A stretch of 6,562 bases of DNA from a bacterium. GTDB lineage: Bacteria; RBG-13-66-14. Position 1 is the first letter of the stretch. The number at the start of each line of letters is the position of its first letter. The stretch covers positions 1 to 6,562 of the forward strand of contig JAIOSI010000132.1 of assembly GCA_021107695.1 (NCBI GenBank). The letters run 5' to 3'. This document shows positions 1-5,706 of this stretch, piece by piece. The notes beneath the pieces were generated by a model, which saw nothing but the letters and a program-made list of their open reading frames with translations, did no database searches and was not told where the DNA came from. The position numbers and the translations under genes are program-made.

Positions 1-1196
1 CCCTGGAACATATTTCGTCCCTCGAAGCTTCTGCCAGCGGAGGAGTATCCCTCGGCTCCGTAGAGTACCAGTCCAACCCCGGTGGAGAAGGAGGGGTCGT
101 TGACGGAGTCGTAGAGTCCGCCGATGGGCATCGGCTTGGCAACGCGAATCGGCATCCCGAAGATTCGTTCGGCGACATCGGTGATTCCGTGGAGCTTGCT
201 GGCTCCACCGGTGAGGGCGATGCCGGAGCGATTGGTATCGACAAACTTGCTCTGGCTGAGTTCTCGGGCGGCGAGCTGGAAGATTTCGCTCATCCGCGGC
301 TCGACAATCTCAACGATGTGGCGACGGGGAATGATTCGCGGCTCTCTGCCACCGACGCTGGGAACCTCGATCATCTCGTCGGGGGAGACCTGATCGTAGG
401 AGCAGGAGCCGTGGTTGAGCTTCAGCCGCTCCGCCTGCTTGGTGGGAGTGCGCAGCCCGATGGAGACATCGTTGGTAACGGCGTCGCCGCCGAGGGCTAT
501 GATTGTACTGAAGCGCAGCGCGCCATCCACGATCAGGGCGATGTCTGTGGTTCCACCACCGATGTCGATCAGCACCACACCAAGCTCGCTCTCGTCGTCG
601 GTCAGTACCGCCCGCGCGCTTGCCAGCGGTTCGAGGACGATGTCGGCGACCTTCAGCCCGGCACGCTGGACGCTCTTGATGATGTTCTGGACGCTGGTAA
701 TCGCCCCGGTAACGATGTGTACCTCCGCCTCCAGGCGGACTCCGGACATGCCGATGGGGTTCTTGATGCCGTCCTGGTCGTCAACGATGTACTCCTGGGG
801 CAGGACATGTATGACCTCGCGATCCACCGGAATGGCGATTACCTGCGCCGCCTCGATGACTCGGTTGACATCGTTCTCGGCTATTTCGTGGTCTCGCCCG
901 GAGACGGCAATGACACCACGGGAGTTGAAGCTCTTGATGTGGCTGCCAGCGATACCGACGAAGACCGACTCGATCTTCACATCCGCCATCAGCTCGGCTT
1001 TCTCCACGGCGGCGATGATGCTCTGCACGCAGTCGTCAATGTGAATCACCACGCCACGGCGCAGCCCCCGCGCCGGAGTGCTGCACACACCGATAATCTC
1101 TGCCCCTGTTTCGGTAAGTTCCGCCACGATGGCGCAGACCTTGGTTGTGCCGATGTCCAGCCCAACGATGATGTTGCTGTTCTGCTTTGAGGTCAT
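1..1196 (-). CDS. ftsA: Cell division protein FtsA (3' end missing, cut by window edge)
   Basis: Actin-like ATPase that tethers FtsZ filaments to the inner membrane and recruits and activates later divisome proteins. The frame is open from an ATG at 1196 to the left edge, giving 398 codons and no stop. Visible motifs are the phosphate-1 loop GLDIGTTKV (residues 12-20), a 1C-type region around residues 70-170 with VGIAGSHIKSFNSRGV, the phosphate-2 loop LIDIGGGTTDIA (209-220) and the adenosine motif LTGGASK (328-334). Near the visible end are PMPIGGLYDSVNDPSFSTGV and a YGAEGYSS segment. Family members are usually about 410-420 residues, so probably only the C-terminal amphipathic membrane helix is missing. 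The start is supported by a GGAGG site four bases upstream. It is the last gene visible in the transcription direction and ftsZ would be expected next. Family assignment is very secure; no missing key residues were seen. Confidence 0.97.
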   Translation of the reverse strand, partial: MTSKQNSNIIVGLDIGTTKVCAIVAELTETGAEIIGVCSTPARGLRRGVVIHIDDCVQSIIAAVEKAELMADVKIESVFVGIAGSHIKSFNSRGVIAVSGRDHEIAENDVNRVIEAAQVIAIPVDREVIHVLPQEYIVDDQDGIKNPIGMSGVRLEAEVHIVTGAITSVQNIIKSVQRAGLKVADIVLEPLASARAVLTDDESELGVVLIDIGGGTTDIALIVDGALRFSTIIALGGDAVTNDVSIGLRTPTKQAERLKLNHGSCSYDQVSPDEMIEVPSVGGREPRIIPRRHIVEIVEPRMSEIFQLAARELSQSKFVDTNRSGIALTGGASKLHGITDVAERIFGMPIRVAKPMPIGGLYDSVNDPSFSTGVGLVLYGAEGYSSAGRSFEGRNMFQ

Positions 1197-1200
1197 GCTT

Positions 1201-1205
1201 CCTCC
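1201..1205 (-). promoter_or_regulatory. Ribosome binding site of ftsA
   Basis: On the minus strand the sequence reads GGAGGAAGCATG, a full GGAGG core with a short four-base spacer before the ATG. It is the strongest Shine-Dalgarno match in the window and fixes the ftsA start. The strength fits ftsA being translated independently of ftsQ, which ends 135 bases upstream. Confidence 0.85.
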
Positions 1206-1270
1206 GGCGGAGTTTTTAAGAAAGTTGTGATAGTGTTAAGAGTCGTGAATAGCGGCGGGGCGTTTGCGTC

Positions 1271-1336
1271 AGCCCCCTTCCCGACCTGTGGGACGAGTCC
1301 TCCCACCAGAGGGGGGAAGGAGAATAGGAAGCTACC
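1271..1336. repeat. Intergenic inverted-repeat element, copy A (ftsQ-ftsA gap)
   Basis: One of three related elements in the gaps of this cluster. The outer arms CCTTCCC (1276-1282) and GGGAAGG (1314-1320) pair, and an inner stem GTGGGA (1288-1293) / TCCCAC (1301-1306) closes a seven-base loop. It shares GTGGGACGAGT and CCAGAGGGG with copies B and C. Its right-hand end, AGGAAGCTACC (1326-1336), is identical to the end of copy B and contains the ftsQ TAG stop. The rest of the gap (about 1197-1270) holds the ftsA ribosome binding site and a more AT-rich leader in which I see no clear promoter. No T-tract follows the hairpin on the transcribed strand, so it does not look like a standard intrinsic terminator. 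Confidence 0.75.
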
Positions 1337-2075
1337 GTGCCACAATCTGTCCGGCGTAGCGGGTATCCATCTCGTTAAAGCCCTCGTTCAGTTCACGGTT
1401 GTACGCCGCCTGGAGGGCGGTCAGCACGGCGGGGTCGGTCTGCTCGGCAAAGCGGATTACCGCGCCGCTGGCAAGGACTCCCCGCAGGTGATTCCGGCGG
1501 ATCTGCAACTCGACCAATTCATCGAAGAAGGGTAGAGCCTGATGCTGCATCTCTGAGCAGAGCCGACAGGCAGCCAGGATTGCCGGGTCGTCGTAGCGTT
1601 CCAGCGGGGCGACGCGCTCGATCTCGTAGCCGGTGAGGACCGGAAGGTCAAAGCCGCCGCCGGATTCGTCAAGCTGCTTCGGCAGGGCGGTTCCGTCCCC
1701 CGCAAGAAGCTGAAGCGGTCCCTCTGCCAGCCAGAGAGCCGGGGTGCGCTCGCTGACCACGACCAGCAGCTTGTCCGGGTACTGCTTCTCGACCACCGCT
1801 GCTGAGAGGTAGGGGTGCTGCCCCAGCTCCGTCTCCAGCTCGTCGGTGTCGATGTCGAAGAGGTTCTCGCCGAGGGGCAACAGCTTTTTTATCTCCTCAT
1901 CGCTGACCACGGCATTGCCCTCGATTGCCGTCCGGCGGAGGTCAAAACGCTCCCCACGGAGGTACAGCACCACCGCCAGGGCTATTGCGGCAAACACACC
2001 GAGGATCAGCAGGATGGAGAAGCCCCGTCCGATTCGAGCAAAGAAGCCCAGCTTTGCGGTGGAGTCGTTGTTCAC
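1332..2075 (-). CDS. ftsQ: Cell division protein FtsQ (DivIB family)
   Basis: Bitopic inner-membrane divisome protein that, in characterised bacteria, forms a complex with FtsB and FtsL and links early and late division proteins. The GTG start gives 247 residues. The layout is classic: a short polar cytoplasmic N terminus, one transmembrane helix around residues 19-39 (SILLILGVFAAIALAVVLYL), a POTRA domain around 44-112 beginning FDLRRTAIEGNAVVS and ending KLLVVVSERTPALWL, then the beta domain with FDLPVLTG (142-149). It ends with MDTRYAGQIVAR, which resembles the terminal DLRY-type strand with Thr in place of Leu. The GTG at 2075 overlaps the murB TGA (bases GTGA) and has GGGGAG eight bases upstream; the frame is open further upstream, but that would overlap murB heavily. 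Length is normal for the family. Sequence conservation is low in FtsQ, so the call rests on architecture and gene order together. Confidence 0.93.
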   Translation of the reverse strand: MNNDSTAKLGFFARIGRGFSILLILGVFAAIALAVVLYLRGERFDLRRTAIEGNAVVSDEEIKKLLPLGENLFDIDTDELETELGQHPYLSAAVVEKQYPDKLLVVVSERTPALWLAEGPLQLLAGDGTALPKQLDESGGGFDLPVLTGYEIERVAPLERYDDPAILAACRLCSEMQHQALPFFDELVELQIRRNHLRGVLASGAVIRFAEQTDPAVLTALQAAYNRELNEGFNEMDTRYAGQIVAR

Positions 2076-3019
2076 GATTGAAACTCCCCGGCTCGGCGAA
2101 CCTCGGTTTCCAGCTCGATTGAGAAACGCTCTTGGACGGTCTTTTGTATATGAAGAATAAGTGCCAATACGTCCGCCGCCGTGGCGTTGCCGGTGTTGAT
2201 GATGAAGTTGGTGTGCTTCGTCGAGACTTTGGCTCCGCCGATGGTAAAGCCCTTCAGTCCGGCTTCGTTCACCAGCCACCAGGCACCGTGTTCCCCATCA
2301 GGATTCTTATTCGTTGGATTCTTATTGGTTGGATTTTTAAAGACGCTGCCACAGTTCGGCTTGGTCAGCGGATGCTTCGCCTCCCGGTCAGCCTGCCGGG
2401 CTTTGCAGATTTCCAACAGTTCATCAGAGTTTGTTAATTGCAGCCGCAGCTTCGCCTGGGTAATCACTGCGCCTGGGGGTAACGCAACCCGCCGATAGCC
2501 GTAGTCAATCTCGGAGCCGTTCAGCCAGATGACCTCGCCGGAGGGCAGGGCAAGCTCGACCTCCTCAACTGCGGGCATGATCGTCGAGCCGTAGGAGCCG
2601 GCGTTCATCGCCAGCGCGCCTCCCAGAGAGCCGGGGATGCCGTAGAGGTTCTCCAGCCCACCCAGCCCGGCGGAGCAGAGTTGCTTAACGACCTTCGAGA
2701 GCTTCAGTCCGGCGGAGGCGAGGCAGCTTTCGCCCTCAATCTCAAAACGCCCGTCGAGAAGTTTCTCGTCGAGCAGCATCACCAGACCCCGGAAGCCCCG
2801 GTCGCCGATGAGCAGATTCGTCCCCCGACCAACTTTGAGAACGGGCAGACTGTTGTCCTCAGCTAGTTTTAGCAGCTCGGCAACCTGAACAGCGGTGGTC
2901 GGATTGACCAGCAGGTCGGCGGCTCCACCTACCTTCAGCGAGGTGTAACGAGCCAGCGGCACGCCTTCACTGAAGGCGATGCCCAGTTTGTTCAGTTGCT
3001 GTTGGAGGTTGTGGCTCAT
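2072..3019 (-). CDS. murB: UDP-N-acetylenolpyruvoylglucosamine reductase MurB
   Basis: Cytoplasmic FAD- and NADPH-dependent enzyme that reduces UDP-GlcNAc-enolpyruvate to UDP-MurNAc, the second committed step of peptidoglycan synthesis. From the ATG it has 315 residues. The FAD-binding part shows RYTSLKVGGAADL (24-36), KVGRGTNLLIGD (62-73) and YGIPGSLGGALAMNAGSYG (126-144). The catalytic residues appear as Arg176 in DYGYR, Ser225 in NCGSVFKNP (222-230) and Glu306 in ETEVR. A direct peptide repeat, NPTNKNPTNK (229-238), follows the serine motif where most homologues go quickly into the LIEEAGLKG helix (here LVNEAGLKG). The ATG at 3019 is preferred over an in-frame GTG at 3043, because that GTG lies inside intergenic repeat copy B and would add eight residues encoded largely by the repeat. 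The ATG itself has only a weak ribosome binding site. The TGA stop overlaps the ftsQ GTG. Confidence 0.95.
   Translation of the reverse strand: MSHNLQQQLNKLGIAFSEGVPLARYTSLKVGGAADLLVNPTTAVQVAELLKLAEDNSLPVLKVGRGTNLLIGDRGFRGLVMLLDEKLLDGRFEIEGESCLASAGLKLSKVVKQLCSAGLGGLENLYGIPGSLGGALAMNAGSYGSTIMPAVEEVELALPSGEVIWLNGSEIDYGYRRVALPPGAVITQAKLRLQLTNSDELLEICKARQADREAKHPLTKPNCGSVFKNPTNKNPTNKNPDGEHGAWWLVNEAGLKGFTIGGAKVSTKHTNFIINTGNATAADVLALILHIQKTVQERFSIELETEVRRAGEFQS
2084..2089 (-). promoter_or_regulatory. Ribosome binding site of ftsQ, inside the murB 3' end
   Basis: GGGGAG on the minus strand lies eight bases before the GTG at 2075. It supports the GTG start over any upstream in-frame codon. Together with the GTGA stop/start overlap it suggests that ftsQ translation is coupled to murB. 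Confidence 0.6.
2301..2337. repeat. 15-bp tandem direct repeat inside murB
   Basis: Two adjacent 15-base units, GGATTCTTATTCGTT (2301-2315) and GGATTCTTATTGGTT (2316-2330), differ at one base, and a partial third unit GGATTTT follows. The unit length is a multiple of three, so the murB frame is kept and encodes NPTNK twice, followed on the protein by NPDG. The stretch is clearly more AT-rich than the surrounding gene, as expected of a slippage-derived duplication. Confidence 0.9.
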
Positions 3020-3035
3020 ATTGTTTTCTGTAAAG

Positions 3036-3108
3036 CCCCTCACCCTCAGTCCCGTGGGACGAGTTCCCTCCCCAGAGGGGCGAGGGAAGCAGGCAGAAGG
3101 AAGCTACC
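3036..3108. repeat. Intergenic inverted-repeat element, copy B (murC-murB gap)
   Basis: It fills nearly the whole gap between murC and murB. Its 30-base core at 3051-3080, from CCCGTGGGAC to CCAGAGGGG, is identical to 4555-4584 in copy C. Arms CCCTC (3037-3041) and GAGGG (3082-3086) pair, extended by a few more pairs after one mismatch, and an inner GGGA/TCCC stem closes a CGAGT loop. The end AGGAAGCTACC (3098-3108) matches copy A exactly and contains the murC TAG stop. The alternative murB GTG at 3043 falls inside it. Confidence 0.8.
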
Positions 3109-4492
3109 CTCGGTCTTCTTTCAGTTTTGTGAAAATCTCCCGGGCGGTTTCCCAGATGTTCCCCGCGCCGAGAACCAGCACCAGGTCGCCCTCATCCACC
3201 AGCTTGCTGACCAGCTCCGGAATCTTCCGGCGGTCGTGGACATAGCTGACCTCACGATGCCCATGCTCACGGACACCTTCGGCGAGCTTCTCCGCAGAAA
3301 CCCCGGGCAGGGCTGGCTCGCCCGCCGGGTAGATGTCGGTGATGATCAGCTTGTCCGTCTGATAGAAGCAGCGCAGGAAGCGGTCGAAGAGTGCCTCCGT
3401 CCGGGTATAGCGATGGGGCTGGAAAACGGTTACGATTCGCCGCTTCCACCCGGTCTTCATCGCCTCCAGGGTCGCCTCGATCTCGCGGGGATGATGGGCG
3501 TAGTCGTGGATGACGGTGAGGTCGCCCACCTTGCCGATGACCTCCAGCCGCATCTCAATCCCTTTGAAGGAGCGCAGGCTGCTGATAATAACCTCTGGCA
3601 CAACACCGATCTCCAGAGCCAGAGCCGCCGCGGCAAGGCTGTTCAGCACGTTGTGCCGACCGGGGAGGTTCAGGTCAACCTCGCCGAGGAGCTTGTCGCC
3701 CTGATAGAGCTTGTAGCTCGCGCTCATCGGCATCAGGTTCAGCTCACGGGCGATGATGTCGCACTGGGTGGTAAAACCGTAGGTGATGTAACGCCGCTTG
3801 AGTTCGGGGATGATCTCCTGCACCGTGGGGTCGTCGAGGCAGACGATGGTCGCCCCGTAGAACGGCACCTGATTGGCGAAGGTTACGAAGGCATTGCGAA
3901 TCGCCGTCTCGTCTTCGTAGAAGTTGAGGTGGTCTTCGTCAATGTTGGTAACAATTGCGTAGGCGGGGTTGATGTCGAGGAAGGTCCCGTCGGACTCGTC
4001 CGCCTCGACGATGAAGTAGTCGCCATCGCCCAGGGTAGCCCCTGTGCCGAAGGCGTTGAGCTTGCCGCCGATGATCGCCGTGGGGTCAACCCCTGCCTCG
4101 GAAAGGATAGCGTGGATGAAACTGGCGGCTGTGGTCTTGCCGTGGGTTCCGGCAACGGCAATGGGATAGCGCAGGCGCATCACCTCGACCAGAATCTCGC
4201 TGCGGCTGACCACGGGGATGTTGTACTTCCGCCCGGCGACGGCCTCGGCGTTGTCCGCGCCGATGGCGGTAGAGCAGGCGATGACATCGGCACCGATGAT
4301 GTTCTTCTCGTGATGCCCGATGGTGATTCGCGCGCCCAGCCCTTCGAGCCGCTCGGTGGTCTTGCTCGCCCGCAGGTCGGAGCCGGAGACCTCAAAGCCC
4401 ATGCTCAGAAGGATTTCGGCGATTCCGCTCATCCCGGCACCGCCGATTCCGACGAGGTGCACCCGGGTTACTCTGCCCAGCATCAGGGTCAT
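3104..4492 (-). CDS. murC: UDP-N-acetylmuramate--L-alanine ligase MurC
   Basis: Cytoplasmic ATP-dependent ligase that attaches L-alanine, the first residue of the stem peptide, to UDP-MurNAc. It has 462 residues, normal for the family. The N-terminal nucleotide-sugar domain shows HLVGIGGAGMSGIAE (12-26). The central ATPase domain has the P-loop AGTHGKTT (114-121), EADESDGTF (163-171), TNIDEDHLNFY (182-192) and GRHNVLN (278-284). The C-terminal domain has HDYAHHP (329-335), FQPHRYTRT (357-365) and LGAGNIW (441-447). Two signatures depart from consensus: FKGIEMRLEVIG (309-320), where most homologues read G-x-x-R-R-F, and VIHDYAHHP, where most have a second Asp before the conserved Asp. The ATG at 4492 has AAGG seven bases upstream; an in-frame ATG at codon 4 is the only close alternative. 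It lies between repeat copies B and C. Confidence 0.97.
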   Translation of the reverse strand: MTLMLGRVTRVHLVGIGGAGMSGIAEILLSMGFEVSGSDLRASKTTERLEGLGARITIGHHEKNIIGADVIACSTAIGADNAEAVAGRKYNIPVVSRSEILVEVMRLRYPIAVAGTHGKTTAASFIHAILSEAGVDPTAIIGGKLNAFGTGATLGDGDYFIVEADESDGTFLDINPAYAIVTNIDEDHLNFYEDETAIRNAFVTFANQVPFYGATIVCLDDPTVQEIIPELKRRYITYGFTTQCDIIARELNLMPMSASYKLYQGDKLLGEVDLNLPGRHNVLNSLAAAALALEIGVVPEVIISSLRSFKGIEMRLEVIGKVGDLTVIHDYAHHPREIEATLEAMKTGWKRRIVTVFQPHRYTRTEALFDRFLRCFYQTDKLIITDIYPAGEPALPGVSAEKLAEGVREHGHREVSYVHDRRKIPELVSKLVDEGDLVLVLGAGNIWETAREIFTKLKEDRG

Positions 4493-4499
4493 TTTACTG

Positions 4500-4503
4500 C
4501 CTT
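4500..4503 (-). promoter_or_regulatory. Ribosome binding site of murC
   Basis: The minus strand reads AAGGCAGTAAAATG, placing AAGG seven bases before the ATG at 4492. The match is modest but well spaced, and favours this ATG over the one at codon 4. Confidence 0.5.
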
Positions 4504-4540
4504 TGGGTGGTGGTGTTTACTTGAAAACTGAAGGGTCGTA

Positions 4541-4596
4541 CTCCCTCTCCCCTGCCCGTGGGACGAGTTCCCTCCCCAGAGGGGAGAGGGGGTACC
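4541..4596. repeat. Intergenic inverted-repeat element, copy C (murG-murC gap)
   Basis: The best-formed of the three elements. Perfect 11-base arms, CCCTCTCCCCT (4543-4553) and AGGGGAGAGGG (4580-4590), enclose an inner GGGA (4560-4563) / TCCC (4569-4572) hairpin with loop CGAGT. The core is identical to copy B over 30 bases. It begins shortly after the murG stop codon. No run of T follows the stem on the transcribed strand, so an intrinsic terminator is unlikely and read-through into murC is expected. Confidence 0.85.
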
Positions 4597-4600
4597 TTAG

Positions 4601-5704
4601 TTATGTGTTTAATAATTCCAACGCCAGCTCTGCCGCCAGCTGCGCCGCCTTAGGCTTGCCCAGCCTCTTCATCGCCGCTGACATCTCGCTCAGTTTGCCC
4701 CGGTCGTTGAACAGTCCGGTTACTTCGCTATAGAATCGCTCTCCGGTCATCTCGGCATCGGTAACGAAACGTGCTGCACCGTGATCGGTAAAGGTTCGGG
4801 CATTGGGGGTTTGATGATCCGCCGCAGCATAAGGGTATGGAACCAGCACAGCGGGCAGTCCCAGAATCGCCAGCTCGAAGATGCTTCCGCCGGAGCGGCT
4901 GACAACGAGGTCGGTAATTGCGTAGGCGGCTCCGATGTCGTCGAGGTAGGCGTTCACGTAGGCGGTGAGTCCGGCTTTGTCCACAGCCTGCTGAATCATC
5001 GTTGCATCAGCCTTACCAGTCTGAAGGATGAACTGGAGCTTGTCAACTTTCGCTAATTCGTCGGCGGCTTCGACCACTGCCATGTTCAGTCGATGGGCTC
5101 CGGCACTGCCCCCTGTAACTAAAACCGTAAACCTGCCCTCTGTCAGACCAAAACGACTGAAATCCTTTGGAGAGTCGCCCAGCCCCGGTCGCACCGGGTT
5201 TCCGGTAACGATAACCTTCTTCGCCCGCAGGTACTTCTCTGTGCCGGGGAACGCCGCCGTGGCAGCGTCTGCCAGCGGAGACAGCACCCGATTAGTCAGT
5301 CCGGGCATGGCGTTCTGCTCCAGCAGCAGAATCGGAACTCCGCGCAATCGGGCGGCAATCGCCAGTGGAAAGCCCTCGTAGCCGCCGCAGACGATGAGCA
5401 GCCTCGGCTTGACCCTTCGCAGGAGCTTTAGCGAGTAGAATACTCCACTGAGGTTGAGCTTCATTCCGCGAAGGAGCTGAAACGGGTTGGACTGATAGAA
5501 CGGTGCCGAGGGAATGTAGTGATACGACCAATTTCGTTTGACACACTCTCGACGGGGAAGCTCAAAGCCCGCCCCGGCAAAGCTGATGGTCAGCTCTGGT
5601 CGCCGACGCAGCAGCTCCTCGGCAACGGCAATCCCCGGATAGAGATGCCCGCCGGTCTTTCCACCGGCAAAGAGGATGCTGATACTGTGCTGCTGCTCGT
5701 TCAT
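4601..5704 (-). CDS. murG: UDP-GlcNAc:lipid I GlcNAc transferase MurG
   Basis: Peripheral inner-membrane GT28 glycosyltransferase that transfers GlcNAc to lipid I, producing lipid II for FtsW and other polymerases. It has 367 residues, normal for the family. The N-terminal acceptor domain shows LFAGGKTGGHLYPG (11-24), containing the glycine-rich loop and conserved His20, then VCGGYEGFP (105-113) and LLEQNAMPGLTN (127-138). A linker GNPVR (168-172) leads to the C-terminal UDP-GlcNAc domain with VTGGSAGAHRLN (196-207), SRSGGSIFELA (269-279) and PYPYAAADHQTPNA (289-302), including Glu277 and Gln298 at the expected sugar-nucleotide-binding places. Oddities: Lys16 stands where most homologues have Gly; GGSAGAH replaces the commoner GGSQGAR; and the SRSGGSIFE stretch is one residue shorter than SRAGAxTxxE. 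The ATG is two bases after the ftsW TAA, so translational coupling is likely. Confidence 0.96.
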   Translation of the reverse strand: MNEQQHSISILFAGGKTGGHLYPGIAVAEELLRRRPELTISFAGAGFELPRRECVKRNWSYHYIPSAPFYQSNPFQLLRGMKLNLSGVFYSLKLLRRVKPRLLIVCGGYEGFPLAIAARLRGVPILLLEQNAMPGLTNRVLSPLADAATAAFPGTEKYLRAKKVIVTGNPVRPGLGDSPKDFSRFGLTEGRFTVLVTGGSAGAHRLNMAVVEAADELAKVDKLQFILQTGKADATMIQQAVDKAGLTAYVNAYLDDIGAAYAITDLVVSRSGGSIFELAILGLPAVLVPYPYAAADHQTPNARTFTDHGAARFVTDAEMTGERFYSEVTGLFNDRGKLSEMSAAMKRLGKPKAAQLAAELALELLNT

Positions 5705-5706
5705 GT

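Noticed and set aside
189..1190. Open frame of 333 codons on the plus strand opposite ftsA
   Set aside because: The minus strand encodes an unmistakable FtsA with all its ATP-binding motifs. The plus-strand protein is Asp/Gly-rich and looks like a mirror of FtsA codons.
1206..1250. Promoter for ftsA in the AT-richer leader
   Set aside because: No convincing -35 and -10 pair with 16-18 base spacing could be found by eye.
2076..2279. N-terminal extension of ftsQ upstream of the GTG at 2075
   Set aside because: It would overlap about 200 bases of conserved MurB C terminus. The GTGA overlap and the GGGGAG site support the GTG start.
2996..4531. Open frame of 511 codons on the plus strand opposite murC
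   Set aside because: It is antisense to a complete, highly conserved murC, runs through two intergenic repeats and shows no recognisable domain. Such long shadow frames are expected opposite GC-rich genes.
4543..4590. Intrinsic transcription terminator between murG and murC
   Set aside because: The hairpin is strong, but no T-rich tract follows it on the transcribed strand, and related hairpins recur in the other gaps of an operon that must be read through.
1271..4596. CRISPR array from the recurring palindromes
   Set aside because: The copies are more than 1 kb apart with genes between them, and there are no regular spacers or cas genes.
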